From NCBI GenBank assembly GCA_947498325.1, contig CANMKE010000014.1, positions 1 through 64,000 of the forward strand: DNA of 64,000 nucleotides. The letters are read 5' to 3'. This DNA comes from an uncultured Persicobacter sp. GTDB lineage: Bacteria; Bacteroidota; Bacteroidia; Cytophagales; Cyclobacteriaceae. A program made the translations under genes and the position numbers. The stretch's first letter is position 1. The number at the start of each line of letters is the position of its first letter. Below the pieces are notes generated by a model. That model made no database searches. It was not told the origin of the DNA and worked only from the letters and a program-made list of their open reading frames with translations. Of the stretch, positions 55,760 through 63,955 are shown piece after piece.

Positions 55760-55787
55760 GTAGGGAAGTTGCATGCAACGCCCGTAC
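55760..55787. repeat. REP-like palindrome around GTTGCATGCAAC
   Basis: A perfect 12-bp palindrome, GTTGCATGCAAC (55768-55779), is flanked by GTAGGGAA and GCCCGTAC, which are partly complementary. Palindromes with this core recur as dispersed intergenic repeats in some Bacteroidota genomes as far as I recall; that is unchecked. The rest of 55630-55980 holds no gene I can support. Confidence 0.45.
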
Positions 55788-55980
55788 AGACTAAGCACAA
55801 GTTTACATCATCGGCATGTGCCACGATGGCTGATTTAAGAACGCCATAGCGGAAATCGCGGGTGGATGCTATATTAATGGAGAAGTACTTTTCATTGAGT
55901 GATAAAAAGCTATATTGCAATTGCTATTATTTTTCCGAAATACATTTAAATTTTTTCACTTTACAAGTTTTTTCTTTCCT

Positions 55981-56508
55981 ATGGCTACAACCTATAATAT
56001 ATCGGCAGATCAGGTTTCGAACTTTCTGCAACGAACCGGCAAGTTTCCAAAAATACTGATAGTATTGCTTGTTTCAGTGCTCTTGCTGGTTAATGGACAA
56101 ATGTACCTGATGCTTTCTGAATCAACGCCACCTTTGTTTTTAGCCTGTATGTTGAGCACCACCTCATTGCTGTCGATAGGCGTAGTGTGGGGCATCCACT
56201 TGAAGAAACGTGCAGCCTTGAGCCGTGTGGCAGCTGGTTTTTATGTGAAAATGACGGAAGATAAAATCATGACAGATTTTAGGGTTGAGGATGGTGAAGG
56301 TGGTTTCTATGCGGTAAATAATCGCAGTGCGCCCTTCGTTTCAAAAATTATCCCTTTGGATCGAATCAGTAAAGCCTCCATGAAGGATGGTAACCTCGTG
56401 TTGTCTGTAGATGGGGATTTAACCAGCAAAATGGTTATTCCGCAGGAAGTAACCGGCTTTGAGGAACTTGAAAAAATCCTGAAAAATGCAGCATTGCAAA
56501 CGGCCTGA
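55981..56508 (+). CDS. Membrane protein with two helices and cytoplasmic PH-like tail
   Basis: 175 residues from the ATG of MATTYNIS; an earlier in-frame ATG would add 22 residues translated from AT-rich promoter-like DNA. Two membrane helices (about 25-45, ILIVLLVSVLLLVNGQ; and about 58-78, FLACMLSTTSLLSIGVVWGI) are followed by a soluble beta-rich domain (about 85-170: FYVKMTEDKIMTDFRVEDG ... IIPLDRISKASMKDGNLVLSVDG). That pattern resembles bacterial PH-like membrane proteins, but I cannot name the family. It lies 36 bp before the SIMPL-like gene on the same strand, so the two may be co-transcribed. Confidence 0.8.
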   Translation: MATTYNISADQVSNFLQRTGKFPKILIVLLVSVLLLVNGQMYLMLSESTPPLFLACMLSTTSLLSIGVVWGIHLKKRAALSRVAAGFYVKMTEDKIMTDFRVEDGEGGFYAVNNRSAPFVSKIIPLDRISKASMKDGNLVLSVDGDLTSKMVIPQEVTGFEELEKILKNAALQTA

Positions 56509-56544
56509 TCTTGCAGGCGGGCAGTAAATCAAACTGAAAATAAG

Positions 56545-57246
56545 ATGAACAGAATATTCTTGACTTTGGCGGTAATTTTCACCTGTCAGTTAGCGAATGG
56601 GCAATCAAAAAATTTTATTGATCAGCCTTATTTAGAAACAACAGCAAAGGTGGATTCACTGGTTAAGCCTGACATCATATATTTAGATATATTATTAGAT
56701 GAAAAGGATAGTAAAAACAGAACTTCTGTAGAGGCACTTGAAAATTCAATGGCGGCAAAGTTATCGGATTTAGGCATTGACTTAGAGACGCAATTAACGC
56801 TATCTGATTTGGCAAGTAATTTCAAAAAGCATTTTTTAATGCAAAAGGATGTTTTAAAAAGTAAGGCCTATAAGCTTAAAGTTTTTGATGCTCAAACGGC
56901 TGGGAAAGTCATCGTCGAACTTGAAAATATTGGCATCTCAAATGTATCACTCGACAAAACAGAATTTTCTAAAATTGAAGCATTGAAACTGGCCTTAAAA
57001 TCAAAGGCAGTGCGTAAGGCTAAGCTTCAAGCCGAATACCTGGTAGCACCATTAAATCAAAAAATTGGTGGGGCTTTATTCATCACTGATAAATACGACT
57101 TAGATTATCAACGCACTTTGAACGAGGTTGTAGTAGTGGGATATAGTCCGAAGGGTAGACCCCAAAAAACACCGAAACCCGTAGCGATTGAATTTAAACC
57201 CATGAGAGTGGTAACAGAAGTAACCATTAAATTTAGAATTGATTAA
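56545..57246 (+). CDS. SIMPL/DUF541-like periplasmic protein
   Basis: 233 residues. A signal peptide covers 1-19 (FTCQLANGQ). The body resembles SIMPL (DUF541) proteins: LETTAKVDSLVKPDIIYLDILLDEKD at the start and ALKLALKSKAVRKAKLQAEYLVAPLNQKIG, the usual KA-x-xKA-helix segment, in the middle. SIMPL proteins sit in the cell envelope and their molecular role is poorly known. An odd feature is LNEVVVVGYSPKG near residue 196, almost identical to the SusC plug signature. Base composition is more AT-rich than in the PUL genes. Confidence 0.75.
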   Translation: MNRIFLTLAVIFTCQLANGQSKNFIDQPYLETTAKVDSLVKPDIIYLDILLDEKDSKNRTSVEALENSMAAKLSDLGIDLETQLTLSDLASNFKKHFLMQKDVLKSKAYKLKVFDAQTAGKVIVELENIGISNVSLDKTEFSKIEALKLALKSKAVRKAKLQAEYLVAPLNQKIGGALFITDKYDLDYQRTLNEVVVVGYSPKGRPQKTPKPVAIEFKPMRVVTEVTIKFRID

Positions 57247-57282
57247 AATACGCTTTACTATTTCCGTAAGCACAAAAAAAAC

Positions 57283-57315
57283 TTAACCCCTGCATTTTGA
57301 GGGGTTAATTTTTTT
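57283..57315 (+). terminator. Intrinsic terminator after SIMPL-like gene
   Basis: A 9-bp stem (TTAACCCCT / AGGGGTTAA) with an 8-nt loop is followed by seven T residues, 37 bp after the stop codon. Confidence 0.85.
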
Positions 57316-57669
57316 GTTCAGCGGGTAGAGATGGAAAAAACTTCCTGTCTTCGCCAATTCAATATTCTTAACTTAAATTAAAGCTGAAAGCGTGTTTTAA
57401 TCTTACTGCATATTCAGGCGATAGGAGTTGATTTTGAATTTTCATCATTCAACATACCCCTGCATCTGGGCTGTCGAATATTTCCGTCCCTACGGCGGTA
57501 GAAATCCTGTTTTTGATTAGCGTGATGGTATATTTCCGTCAGGCTTCATCTCTGCTACCATATGCCAAATTTTCGTTGTGAGTTTTAAGCGTGATTTGCA
57601 TCCTGATAGAAATAATAGGCGTTGCCATTTTTCATTATTTCGCATGCTGAATTTACTGAATGAGGGCTG
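57316..57669. repeat. Non-coding stretch with direct 11-mer repeat
   Basis: No supportable gene. ATATTTCCGTC occurs twice, at 57478-57488 and 57530-57540, with CCTACGGCGGTAG right after the first. This may be decayed repeat DNA. Confidence 0.3.
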
Positions 57670-57927
57670 CTAACGGTCGTATTGCCCATTTTTTGTCATC
57701 TGTTGTTCAATAGTTGAACAGCTTGCGCTAAGCAACACTTCGCCTTCCCTGATCAATTGAAACTGTTCCTGATCAGTCATTCGCATTTCTACCTCCTGAC
57801 GGTCAGGGGCGGTGGTTTCTACCAGAAAATGTACAGGGGAAAGGGTCAGTAAATGATAATTCTGTATTTGAAGATTCAACTTTTCTTCGATCAAATATTG
57901 CAGGTATGTTTTTAAAGGGAAAATCAT
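57670..57927 (-). CDS. Small hypothetical protein
   Basis: 85 residues, soluble, with an acidic C-terminal half and no signal peptide (MIFPLKTYLQYLIEEKLNLQIQ...). I do not recognise a family. The HLLTLSPVHFLVETTAPDRQEVEMRMTDQEQFQLIREGEVLLS stretch alternates hydrophobic and charged residues like a compact beta-sheet protein, which argues for a real gene. It lies downstream of the P450 gene on the same strand, but a strong terminator separates them. Confidence 0.5.
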   Translation of the reverse strand: MIFPLKTYLQYLIEEKLNLQIQNYHLLTLSPVHFLVETTAPDRQEVEMRMTDQEQFQLIREGEVLLSASCSTIEQQMTKNGQYDR

Positions 57928-58021
57928 TTGGTATCCTATTTTTGTTTCGATACAAATGTATTCTACCTAAGGGAAGTGTAATTGCACTGAGCCTTATCAA
58001 ACCCATAAAACCACCACCTTC

Positions 58022-58065
58022 AAAAAAAAGTGGCTGAGGATCAGACATCCTCAGCCACTTTTTTT
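58022..58065 (-). terminator. Bidirectional terminator after P450 gene
   Basis: A perfect 12-bp stem (GTGGCTGAGGAT / ATCCTCAGCCAC) with loop CAGAC is flanked by A7-8 on the left and T7 on the right. It works for the P450 transcript on the minus strand and could also stop rightward transcription. Confidence 0.92.
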
Positions 58066-58077
58066 AATTGATGTTGG

Positions 58078-59523
58078 TTATCCCTCCACGGTATCAGATT
58101 GTTGTTGGCTGATCAGTGAAATAGGCTCCCGTTTTTCAAGGTAAATCATCAGGTTTTCTGGGAAAACCGTGAAAGCAAAACGTTCGGTTACCGCCTCGGC
58201 AGGCACGGCCAAACCAATCTCAAAATTTTTGAGAATTGCCACGAGCGCCATACCAATTTCATAAATGGCGAGCTGTTTGCCAGGGCAGAATCTCGCCCCA
58301 GCGCCAAAGGTTTTGATCACCGAAGGGTCGTGCGTGCTGTGGTACGGACAGGTGCCGAGCCAGCGCACAGGACGAAATGCCTTCGCATCTGTAAAGTAAG
58401 TATCCGAAGTGTTGGCGACCTTGTTTTGCATCATTACGGTCATTCCTTTTGGGATAGTCAAGCCCTCGACCGTTACTTCCTCAAGCGCTTCCATATACAG
58501 GTTCGGAGTCACAGGCATCACCCGCAACGATTCCTGAATCACGGCATTCAGGTAGGGCATCTGATCGATTTGCTCCATGCTCACGGGCTGAGTTTCTTTG
58601 CCAAGGGTTTGGTCTATTTCATGAACGAGCTTCTGGAGATCATCAGGAGATTTCAGTAACTCAAAAATCGTCCATGAAATGGTGTTTGAGGTCGTGTCTT
58701 CGCCAGCCAGAAGCATGGTAAATACATTCCCGAAAACCTCTTCTTCAGTCATTTCAGCCTTGACCATCTGTTGGGCAATGAGGTTTTCCAGAAAATTTTG
58801 AGGATGCTCACAACGTTCTGGCTCATGCTCCATCAGGTGCTTTGTTTTACGGATCAGGCCATCGATATAAATTTTGAGTTCTTTTACAGCCTTATCAAGC
58901 TGTCGGTCTTTGCCCTGCTTGTAAATTTTCCAGAAGGGTAACGGACTGGTAATACGCTCATTGATCATCGGGAAGATGTGTTGCAAATATTGCTGAATCA
59001 CATCATCGGTATCTTCGAGGGTATTGCTGTCGTGGCCAAAAGCAATAATGGTGGTGATGTCAATGGTAAAACGCATCATCTCTTTTTGCAGATCGATGGG
59101 TTTCTGAGGGTCCTGCTTTGCCCATCGGTCCATGAGTCTTTGGGTGATTTTTTCCAACACAGGAAAATAACTTTTCACCGATTTCATGTTCAGTGCCTGA
59201 ACCGTCAGCCGCCTTTGCTTCCGCCACGGTTCGCCCTCAGCGGTGAATACCCCCGTAAGCCCCATTTCACCTACCACCTGGTCAATTTTATGGAATCTTC
59301 TGAAAAACCGAGGCCTGAGCTTCAGGATTTCGGCATTCATTTTTTCATTTGTACTGACGATAAACCACTGGTTGACGAGCCTTATCTTAAAGCATTCGCC
59401 ACTTTCAGCAGCCCATTGCTCAAGAATGAGGTGTTTATTTTCATCCTGAAATTCGGACATATTGCCCGTGAGCCAGTTGGATTTGGGCTGAGGAAGGTCC
59501 TTCCAAAAAATGGGGCTTGACAT
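58078..59523 (-). CDS. Cytochrome P450
   Basis: 481 residues, soluble bacterial-type haem monooxygenase. Conserved elements: the oxygen-binding I-helix AGEDTTSNT (about 277-285), the K-helix ExxR (ESLR, about 340), a PERF-like FRPVRW, and the haem loop FGAGARFCPG with the iron ligand Cys413. No ferredoxin or reductase gene is adjacent, so redox partners must be supplied elsewhere. The substrate is unknown; sequence features such as FTIDITTIIAFGHD recall fatty-acid or xenobiotic hydroxylases of the CYP102/CYP110-like sort. The divergent GntR gene shares its 185-bp upstream region but is probably functionally unrelated. Confidence 0.97.
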   Translation of the reverse strand: MSSPIFWKDLPQPKSNWLTGNMSEFQDENKHLILEQWAAESGECFKIRLVNQWFIVSTNEKMNAEILKLRPRFFRRFHKIDQVVGEMGLTGVFTAEGEPWRKQRRLTVQALNMKSVKSYFPVLEKITQRLMDRWAKQDPQKPIDLQKEMMRFTIDITTIIAFGHDSNTLEDTDDVIQQYLQHIFPMINERITSPLPFWKIYKQGKDRQLDKAVKELKIYIDGLIRKTKHLMEHEPERCEHPQNFLENLIAQQMVKAEMTEEEVFGNVFTMLLAGEDTTSNTISWTIFELLKSPDDLQKLVHEIDQTLGKETQPVSMEQIDQMPYLNAVIQESLRVMPVTPNLYMEALEEVTVEGLTIPKGMTVMMQNKVANTSDTYFTDAKAFRPVRWLGTCPYHSTHDPSVIKTFGAGARFCPGKQLAIYEIGMALVAILKNFEIGLAVPAEAVTERFAFTVFPENLMIYLEKREPISLISQQQSDTVEG

Positions 59524-59685
59524 ACTGTTATTATTTTAGGTTGGTGTTTAGTTGTTTGAATTTAGTCAAAATAAAAGCAAGTTCTATATAATTTTATTTT
59601 TTAGCCGCCAGCGGTACTTTCAGGGGGGAAAGGAAAAAATATCAAAAATTATTTCACAGAATCAAAAAAAATGCCCTACTTACCA

Positions 59686-59693
59686 TAGTACTA
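59686..59693. promoter_or_regulatory. TAGTACTA palindrome near GntR start
   Basis: The 8-bp palindrome TAGTACTA lies within ACCATAGTACTACATAGTGGT, whose outer ends ACCA/TGGT are also complementary. It ends 15 bp before the GntR start codon. GntR-family proteins often autoregulate from such sites. A poly-A tract sits just upstream. Confidence 0.3.
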
Positions 59694-59708
59694 CATAGTG
59701 GTTGGGTA

Positions 59709-60710
59709 ATGGAATATATCGAAGTAGCAGAAAATAGCGATCTGCCCAAGTATGCGCAGATCAAAAACAGTATAAAGCACGCCATTTATAAGGGGGAGCT
59801 GCAGCAGGGGGCAAAATTGCCTTCGCTGAATGCCATAAAAAAGGCACATGGAGTATCTCAGGATACTATATTGTTGGCTTACCGCCAGCTGATGAACGAG
59901 GGGCTGGTGGTGTCCACTTATGGAAAAGGCTACTTTGTAGCGCAGGACCACCGCCTTGGTCGAAAGATTTGTTTGATCTTCGACAAGCTGACACTCTACA
60001 AGGAGGAATTGTATGAATCGATCGTTACGCAGTTTGAAAGTCAGGATCAGGTGGATATCTTTTTTCATCACAACCAGCCATTGGCCTTTCAGTCTTTACT
60101 TGAAAAAATACATGGACAGTACACTGATTACCTGATTATTCCTTTCGATGATCCAGCTTTTGAATCGAGTATCGAACGACTCCCCCAAAAACGGGTGTTT
60201 CTGCTCGATCGCTTGCCGGGCAATCTGCAGCATCAGTATGGGGGGGTATTTCAGGACTTTCAGCAAGACACTCTCAATGCCTTGAACAGTATTGCCGATC
60301 CTATAAAAAAATACCAGCGGCTGGTTTTATTACTACCGCATCGTCAGTTGCAAATGGCGCAGATTATGGAGGGCGCACAAGCTTTTGCGCAGCAGGCCGA
60401 CCTTAAATTTAAGGTGGTCAGTTCAGCGGCTAAATACAAATTACAGGCAGGGGATCTGGTGATTGCCATTTATGACAAAGACCTGGCCGCTGTTATGCAA
60501 CAAATTCATTCCGAGGGCTTTACCCTGGCTCAGCAGGTAGGCGTGATCTCCTATAATGATACGCCACTGAAAGCCGTGATAGGTCAGGGAATTACCTGCA
60601 TATCCACGGATTTCGCCGCTATGGGTCAAAAGGTCAGCCAGTTGGTGAAGGAACAAAATCAAATACAACTCAAGAATATAGCTCAACTAATCATAAGAAA
60701 ATCTGTATAA
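59709..60710 (+). CDS. GntR-type regulator with LacI-like sugar-binding domain
   Basis: 333 residues. An N-terminal winged helix-turn-helix (about 10-78: YAQIKNSIKHAIYKGELQQGAKLPS and AHGVSQDTILLAYRQLMNEGLV) is followed by a periplasmic-binding-protein-like effector domain (about 88-330) as in LacI-type repressors (VGVISYNDTPLKAVIGQGITCISTDFAAMGQ). This hybrid layout occurs in sugar-responsive regulators of Bacteroidota. It opens the operon with phosphoglucose isomerase 2 bp downstream, so it most likely senses a sugar or sugar phosphate and controls its own operon. Confidence 0.93.
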   Translation: MEYIEVAENSDLPKYAQIKNSIKHAIYKGELQQGAKLPSLNAIKKAHGVSQDTILLAYRQLMNEGLVVSTYGKGYFVAQDHRLGRKICLIFDKLTLYKEELYESIVTQFESQDQVDIFFHHNQPLAFQSLLEKIHGQYTDYLIIPFDDPAFESSIERLPQKRVFLLDRLPGNLQHQYGGVFQDFQQDTLNALNSIADPIKKYQRLVLLLPHRQLQMAQIMEGAQAFAQQADLKFKVVSSAAKYKLQAGDLVIAIYDKDLAAVMQQIHSEGFTLAQQVGVISYNDTPLKAVIGQGITCISTDFAAMGQKVSQLVKEQNQIQLKNIAQLIIRKSV

Positions 60711-60712
60711 TT

Positions 60713-61273
60713 ATGGCACTTTTTAATCCGAAAGTATTTTTAACCTTGACCGAAGGAAAGTTAGAGGGGACGGAAATCAAGCAATCCTATAAGTATCTCA
60801 ATGCGCTTGCGGGTGTATTTAAAAATGAAACGGCACGTGCCGAGATGGATCAGGATGCCCTGATTTACGAAGTGCAGGCTTACATGCCTGTTGAGGAGGG
60901 GAAATCGGGCGGCCTGTTTTTCGGCAACTCTACCATTTACCCTGGGAAGGTGGATCAGGAGTATTTTATGACCCGTGGGCACTTTCACAGTAATTTCGAT
61001 ACCGCCGAATATTATTGGGGAGTTAAAGGGGAAGGATACCTGATTTTGATGGATGAAAATCGTAAAATCTGGGCCGAGAAGATGACCCCAGGTTCTGTTC
61101 ATTATATCCCTGGAAAGGTGGCTCACCGAGTGGCGAATACAGGAAACGAGCCATTGGTTTTTAATGCCTGCTGGCCCTCTGATGCGGGGCACGATTATGA
61201 GTCTATTGCCGAACATGGCTTTTCTGCCCGACTGCTTGAGGTAGACGGCGAGCCAAAACTGGTAGAAGAATGA
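60713..61273 (+). CDS. Cupin-type glucose-6-phosphate isomerase
   Basis: 186 residues of the archaeal-type (cupin) phosphoglucose isomerase family, interconverting glucose-6-phosphate and fructose-6-phosphate. The metal-binding residues are His90, His92 (TRGHFHS), Glu99 (TAEYYWG) and His138 (GKVAHRVANTG), the same pattern, shifted by two, as in the characterised Pyrococcus furiosus enzyme. The stop overlaps the ROK kinase start by 4 bp (ATGA). Co-location with hexokinase-type and mannose-6-phosphate isomerase genes fits entry of imported hexose into glycolysis. Confidence 0.93.
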   Translation: MALFNPKVFLTLTEGKLEGTEIKQSYKYLNALAGVFKNETARAEMDQDALIYEVQAYMPVEEGKSGGLFFGNSTIYPGKVDQEYFMTRGHFHSNFDTAEYYWGVKGEGYLILMDENRKIWAEKMTPGSVHYIPGKVAHRVANTGNEPLVFNACWPSDAGHDYESIAEHGFSARLLEVDGEPKLVEE

Positions 61274-62232
61274 GCGCGGTAATTGCCGCTGATTTGGGCG
61301 GCACCTTTGTGAAATTGTCCCTGGTAATCGGGGATCAGGTGAAGGAGGAAACCACTTTCCCTTCCAATTCAAAAGGGGACTTTACCGAGTTGATGTCGGC
61401 TGTAGCTACGGCGTGCCAGCAGCTATTATCAGCTAACCAATTGACCTTTTCCGATATTTTGGGAATAGGTTTTTCCATTCCTGGCATTGTGGATGTGGTG
61501 CAGGAGCGGGTCTTGTCAATCAATGAAAAACATGCCGGGGCGGTGGATTTTGATTTCCGTAGCTGGGCAGTGGCATTGGGGGTGAACCATATTGTGATGG
61601 AAAATGACGCCCGGGCAGCGCTTATTGGCGAGTGGCAATTTGGTGCTGCAAAAGGCTTTTCAGAAGTCAATATGATAACCCTCGGCACGGGGATTGGCGG
61701 GGCAGCGATGATCAACAATCAACTACTCTACGGAAAGCACTATCAGGCAGGTTGCCTCGGTGGGCATTTCGTCGTGGATCATCAGGGGGACCGTTGTTCC
61801 TGTGGGAATGTGGGATGTGTTGAGGCTGTTGCTTCGAGCTGGAAGTTGCCAGACATTATTAAGGGTCACCGATTATTTGAACAATCGACCCTTCAGCAGG
61901 CCGAGCAACTGGATTTCTACCACCTCTTTGAGGCCTACCGCACAAAAGATGTGGTCGCCATTGATTTGGTAGAACAATGCCTTTCGGCATGGAGTGCTGG
62001 GGTAATCACGATGATCCATGCCTACGACCCTGAAGTGGTGGTGATTGGCGGAGGAGTGATGAAAAGTCAGGACATCATCCTGCCCTATATTCAAAAACAG
62101 GTGGACCAGAGAGCCTGGACGCCCTGTGCAAAAGTATCAGTACGTGCAGCCGCCCTTGAAAATCTTGCCGGCTGCCTTGGAATCAATTATTTACTAAAAG
62201 AAAAGATAAAAAATGTCGAGCCAACAGTTTAA
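61270..62232 (+). CDS. ROK-family sugar kinase
   Basis: 320 residues. The ATP phosphate motif is AADLGGTFVKL (about 6-16), the catalytic Asp113 is in ENDARAALIGEW, and the ROK zinc site is His166 (GCLGGHFVVD) with Cys176, Cys178 and Cys183 (CSCGNVGCVEA). It has no DNA-binding domain, so it is a kinase and not a ROK repressor. Likely glucokinase or mannokinase/fructokinase activity; the specificity cannot be read from the sequence. It overlaps the isomerase gene by 4 bp and the next gene by 20 bp. Confidence 0.94.
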   Translation: MSAVIAADLGGTFVKLSLVIGDQVKEETTFPSNSKGDFTELMSAVATACQQLLSANQLTFSDILGIGFSIPGIVDVVQERVLSINEKHAGAVDFDFRSWAVALGVNHIVMENDARAALIGEWQFGAAKGFSEVNMITLGTGIGGAAMINNQLLYGKHYQAGCLGGHFVVDHQGDRCSCGNVGCVEAVASSWKLPDIIKGHRLFEQSTLQQAEQLDFYHLFEAYRTKDVVAIDLVEQCLSAWSAGVITMIHAYDPEVVVIGGGVMKSQDIILPYIQKQVDQRAWTPCAKVSVRAAALENLAGCLGINYLLKEKIKNVEPTV

Positions 62233-63955
62233 CCTTCAACCTGCCATCAAGCTGAAAAATCCATATGATGTGGCGATAGGATGGACGGCGATTTTTGAAC
62301 AGCTCAAAGCTGCCAATGCCAAAACGGTAGTCATCGAATGCTACAATGGGGTGTCGATGGACAGCCTGAAATCGGCCATCACCGAGCACCTTCAGCCTGC
62401 ATTGCTGATTGATGCCAAAAGTGGGATGAAATCCGAGGAAGACATTAAAGCGATGGTTCAGCCTGATGTAACTGACGACAGGATTTTTGGGTACCTGAGC
62501 CGATTGAAGATTGATGCCTATTTTGATGGTGAAAAGGTAGATGCCTTACAGCAAAAAATTGAAGCTGCCGAAGGTTTGGTTGTGGTATATGGCAGTGGGG
62601 CGAGCGTCATTTGTGAATCGCCTGCTTTGCTGGTTTATGCGGATATGGCCCGCTGGGAAATTCAGCAAAGAATGCGCAGAAATGAGGTGGATAGCCTGGG
62701 ACTGAGTAACCGCAATACGCCCGACTGGATGTTGCTTTACAAGCAGGGATTTTTTGTAGACTGGCGTGTGTTGGACCGACTGAAAAAAACGCTCTTCGAT
62801 AAAATTGATTTTCTGCTGGATACCAATAAGGAGGATCAGCCGAAACTGATCGCACATCAGGCGATTTTGGAGGCTTATGATCAGTCGGTAAAACAGCCGT
62901 TCAGCGTGGTGCCATTTTTCGATCCAGGGCCATGGGGTGGACAATGGATGAAAGAGGTCTGCGGACTTGATCCAGCACAGAAAAATTACGCCTGGTGTTT
63001 CAATGGGGTTCCCGAAGAAAACAGCTTGCTTGTGCAGGCAGGTGAGGAACTGATTGAGGTGCCGTCGATCAATGTGGTTTTCAGACACCCTGAAGCCCTT
63101 TTGGGATCGCCTGTTTATGGTCGATTTGGTGACGAATTCCCTATTCGTTTTGATTTCCTTGACACCATGGGCGGTGGAAATCTCAGTTTGCAGGTACACC
63201 CACTTACGCAGTACATTCAGCAAGAGTTTGGCATGCATTATACGCAGGACGAAAGCTATTATATTATGGATGCCAAGCCTGATGCGGAGGTTTACCTTGG
63301 CCTGAAAGAAGGCGTGGACCCTGAAGAATTTTTGGGAGATCTTAACCACGCGCAAGCGACCGGGGAGGCTTTCGATGACACCAAGCATGTTCAACGATTC
63401 CCCGCCAATAAACATGATCATTTCCTGATTCCTGCAGGTACGGTGCATTGTCAGGGGGCAGATTCTATGGTTTTGGAAATCAGTGCGACGCCTTATATTT
63501 TCACTTTTAAACTCTATGACTGGGGTCGTGTTGGAATGGACGGAAGACCGCGCCCAATCAATATAGAGCATGGAAAGCAGGTTATTCAGTGGAACAGAAC
63601 GACAGAATGGACCAAAAATAATCTCGTTAATCAGGTAACCGTTGTGGGTGAAGGCGACGGCTGGGTAGAAGAGCGCACTGGTTTGCATGAGGCCGAGTTT
63701 ATTGAAACCCGTCGCCACTGGTTCACAAAAACCACCACGCATGATACCCAAAATTCCGTGAACGTGATTTCTTTGGTGGAAGGGGCTCAGGTGGTCATTG
63801 AATCACCTACCAACGCCTTTGAACCATTCCTGCTGAATTTTGCTGAAGTGGTGATATTACCTGCAGCACTCGGACAATATACCGTCCGCCCAACAGAAAA
63901 AAGTCAGGGGAAAACCTGTGGAACCATGAAAGCATTTGTAAGAACACAACCATGA
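62213..63955 (+). CDS. Mannose-6-phosphate isomerase with N-terminal extension
   Basis: 580 residues. The C-terminal part (from about 225) is a type I mannose-6-phosphate isomerase: the zinc-site motif LQVHP at 326-330 (Gln327, His329), then ESYYIMDA, and the HDHFLIPAGTVHCQG metal segment. It converts mannose-6-phosphate to fructose-6-phosphate. The first ~215 residues are not part of standard ManA; they show a nucleotide-kinase-like alternating alpha/beta pattern (KTVVIECYNGVSMDSLKSAI, EGLVVVYGSGASVICE) without a clear Walker A motif. They may be a degenerate kinase-like or regulatory domain. Its start lies inside the ROK gene (20-bp overlap), which indicates translational coupling. Confidence 0.9.
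   Translation: MSSQQFNLQPAIKLKNPYDVAIGWTAIFEQLKAANAKTVVIECYNGVSMDSLKSAITEHLQPALLIDAKSGMKSEEDIKAMVQPDVTDDRIFGYLSRLKIDAYFDGEKVDALQQKIEAAEGLVVVYGSGASVICESPALLVYADMARWEIQQRMRRNEVDSLGLSNRNTPDWMLLYKQGFFVDWRVLDRLKKTLFDKIDFLLDTNKEDQPKLIAHQAILEAYDQSVKQPFSVVPFFDPGPWGGQWMKEVCGLDPAQKNYAWCFNGVPEENSLLVQAGEELIEVPSINVVFRHPEALLGSPVYGRFGDEFPIRFDFLDTMGGGNLSLQVHPLTQYIQQEFGMHYTQDESYYIMDAKPDAEVYLGLKEGVDPEEFLGDLNHAQATGEAFDDTKHVQRFPANKHDHFLIPAGTVHCQGADSMVLEISATPYIFTFKLYDWGRVGMDGRPRPINIEHGKQVIQWNRTTEWTKNNLVNQVTVVGEGDGWVEERTGLHEAEFIETRRHWFTKTTTHDTQNSVNVISLVEGAQVVIESPTNAFEPFLLNFAEVVILPAALGQYTVRPTEKSQGKTCGTMKAFVRTQP

Noticed and set aside
62546-63751. Open frame of about 400 codons opposite the mannose-6-phosphate isomerase gene
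   Set aside because: Antisense to a conserved enzyme in a tight operon; no signal or domain.
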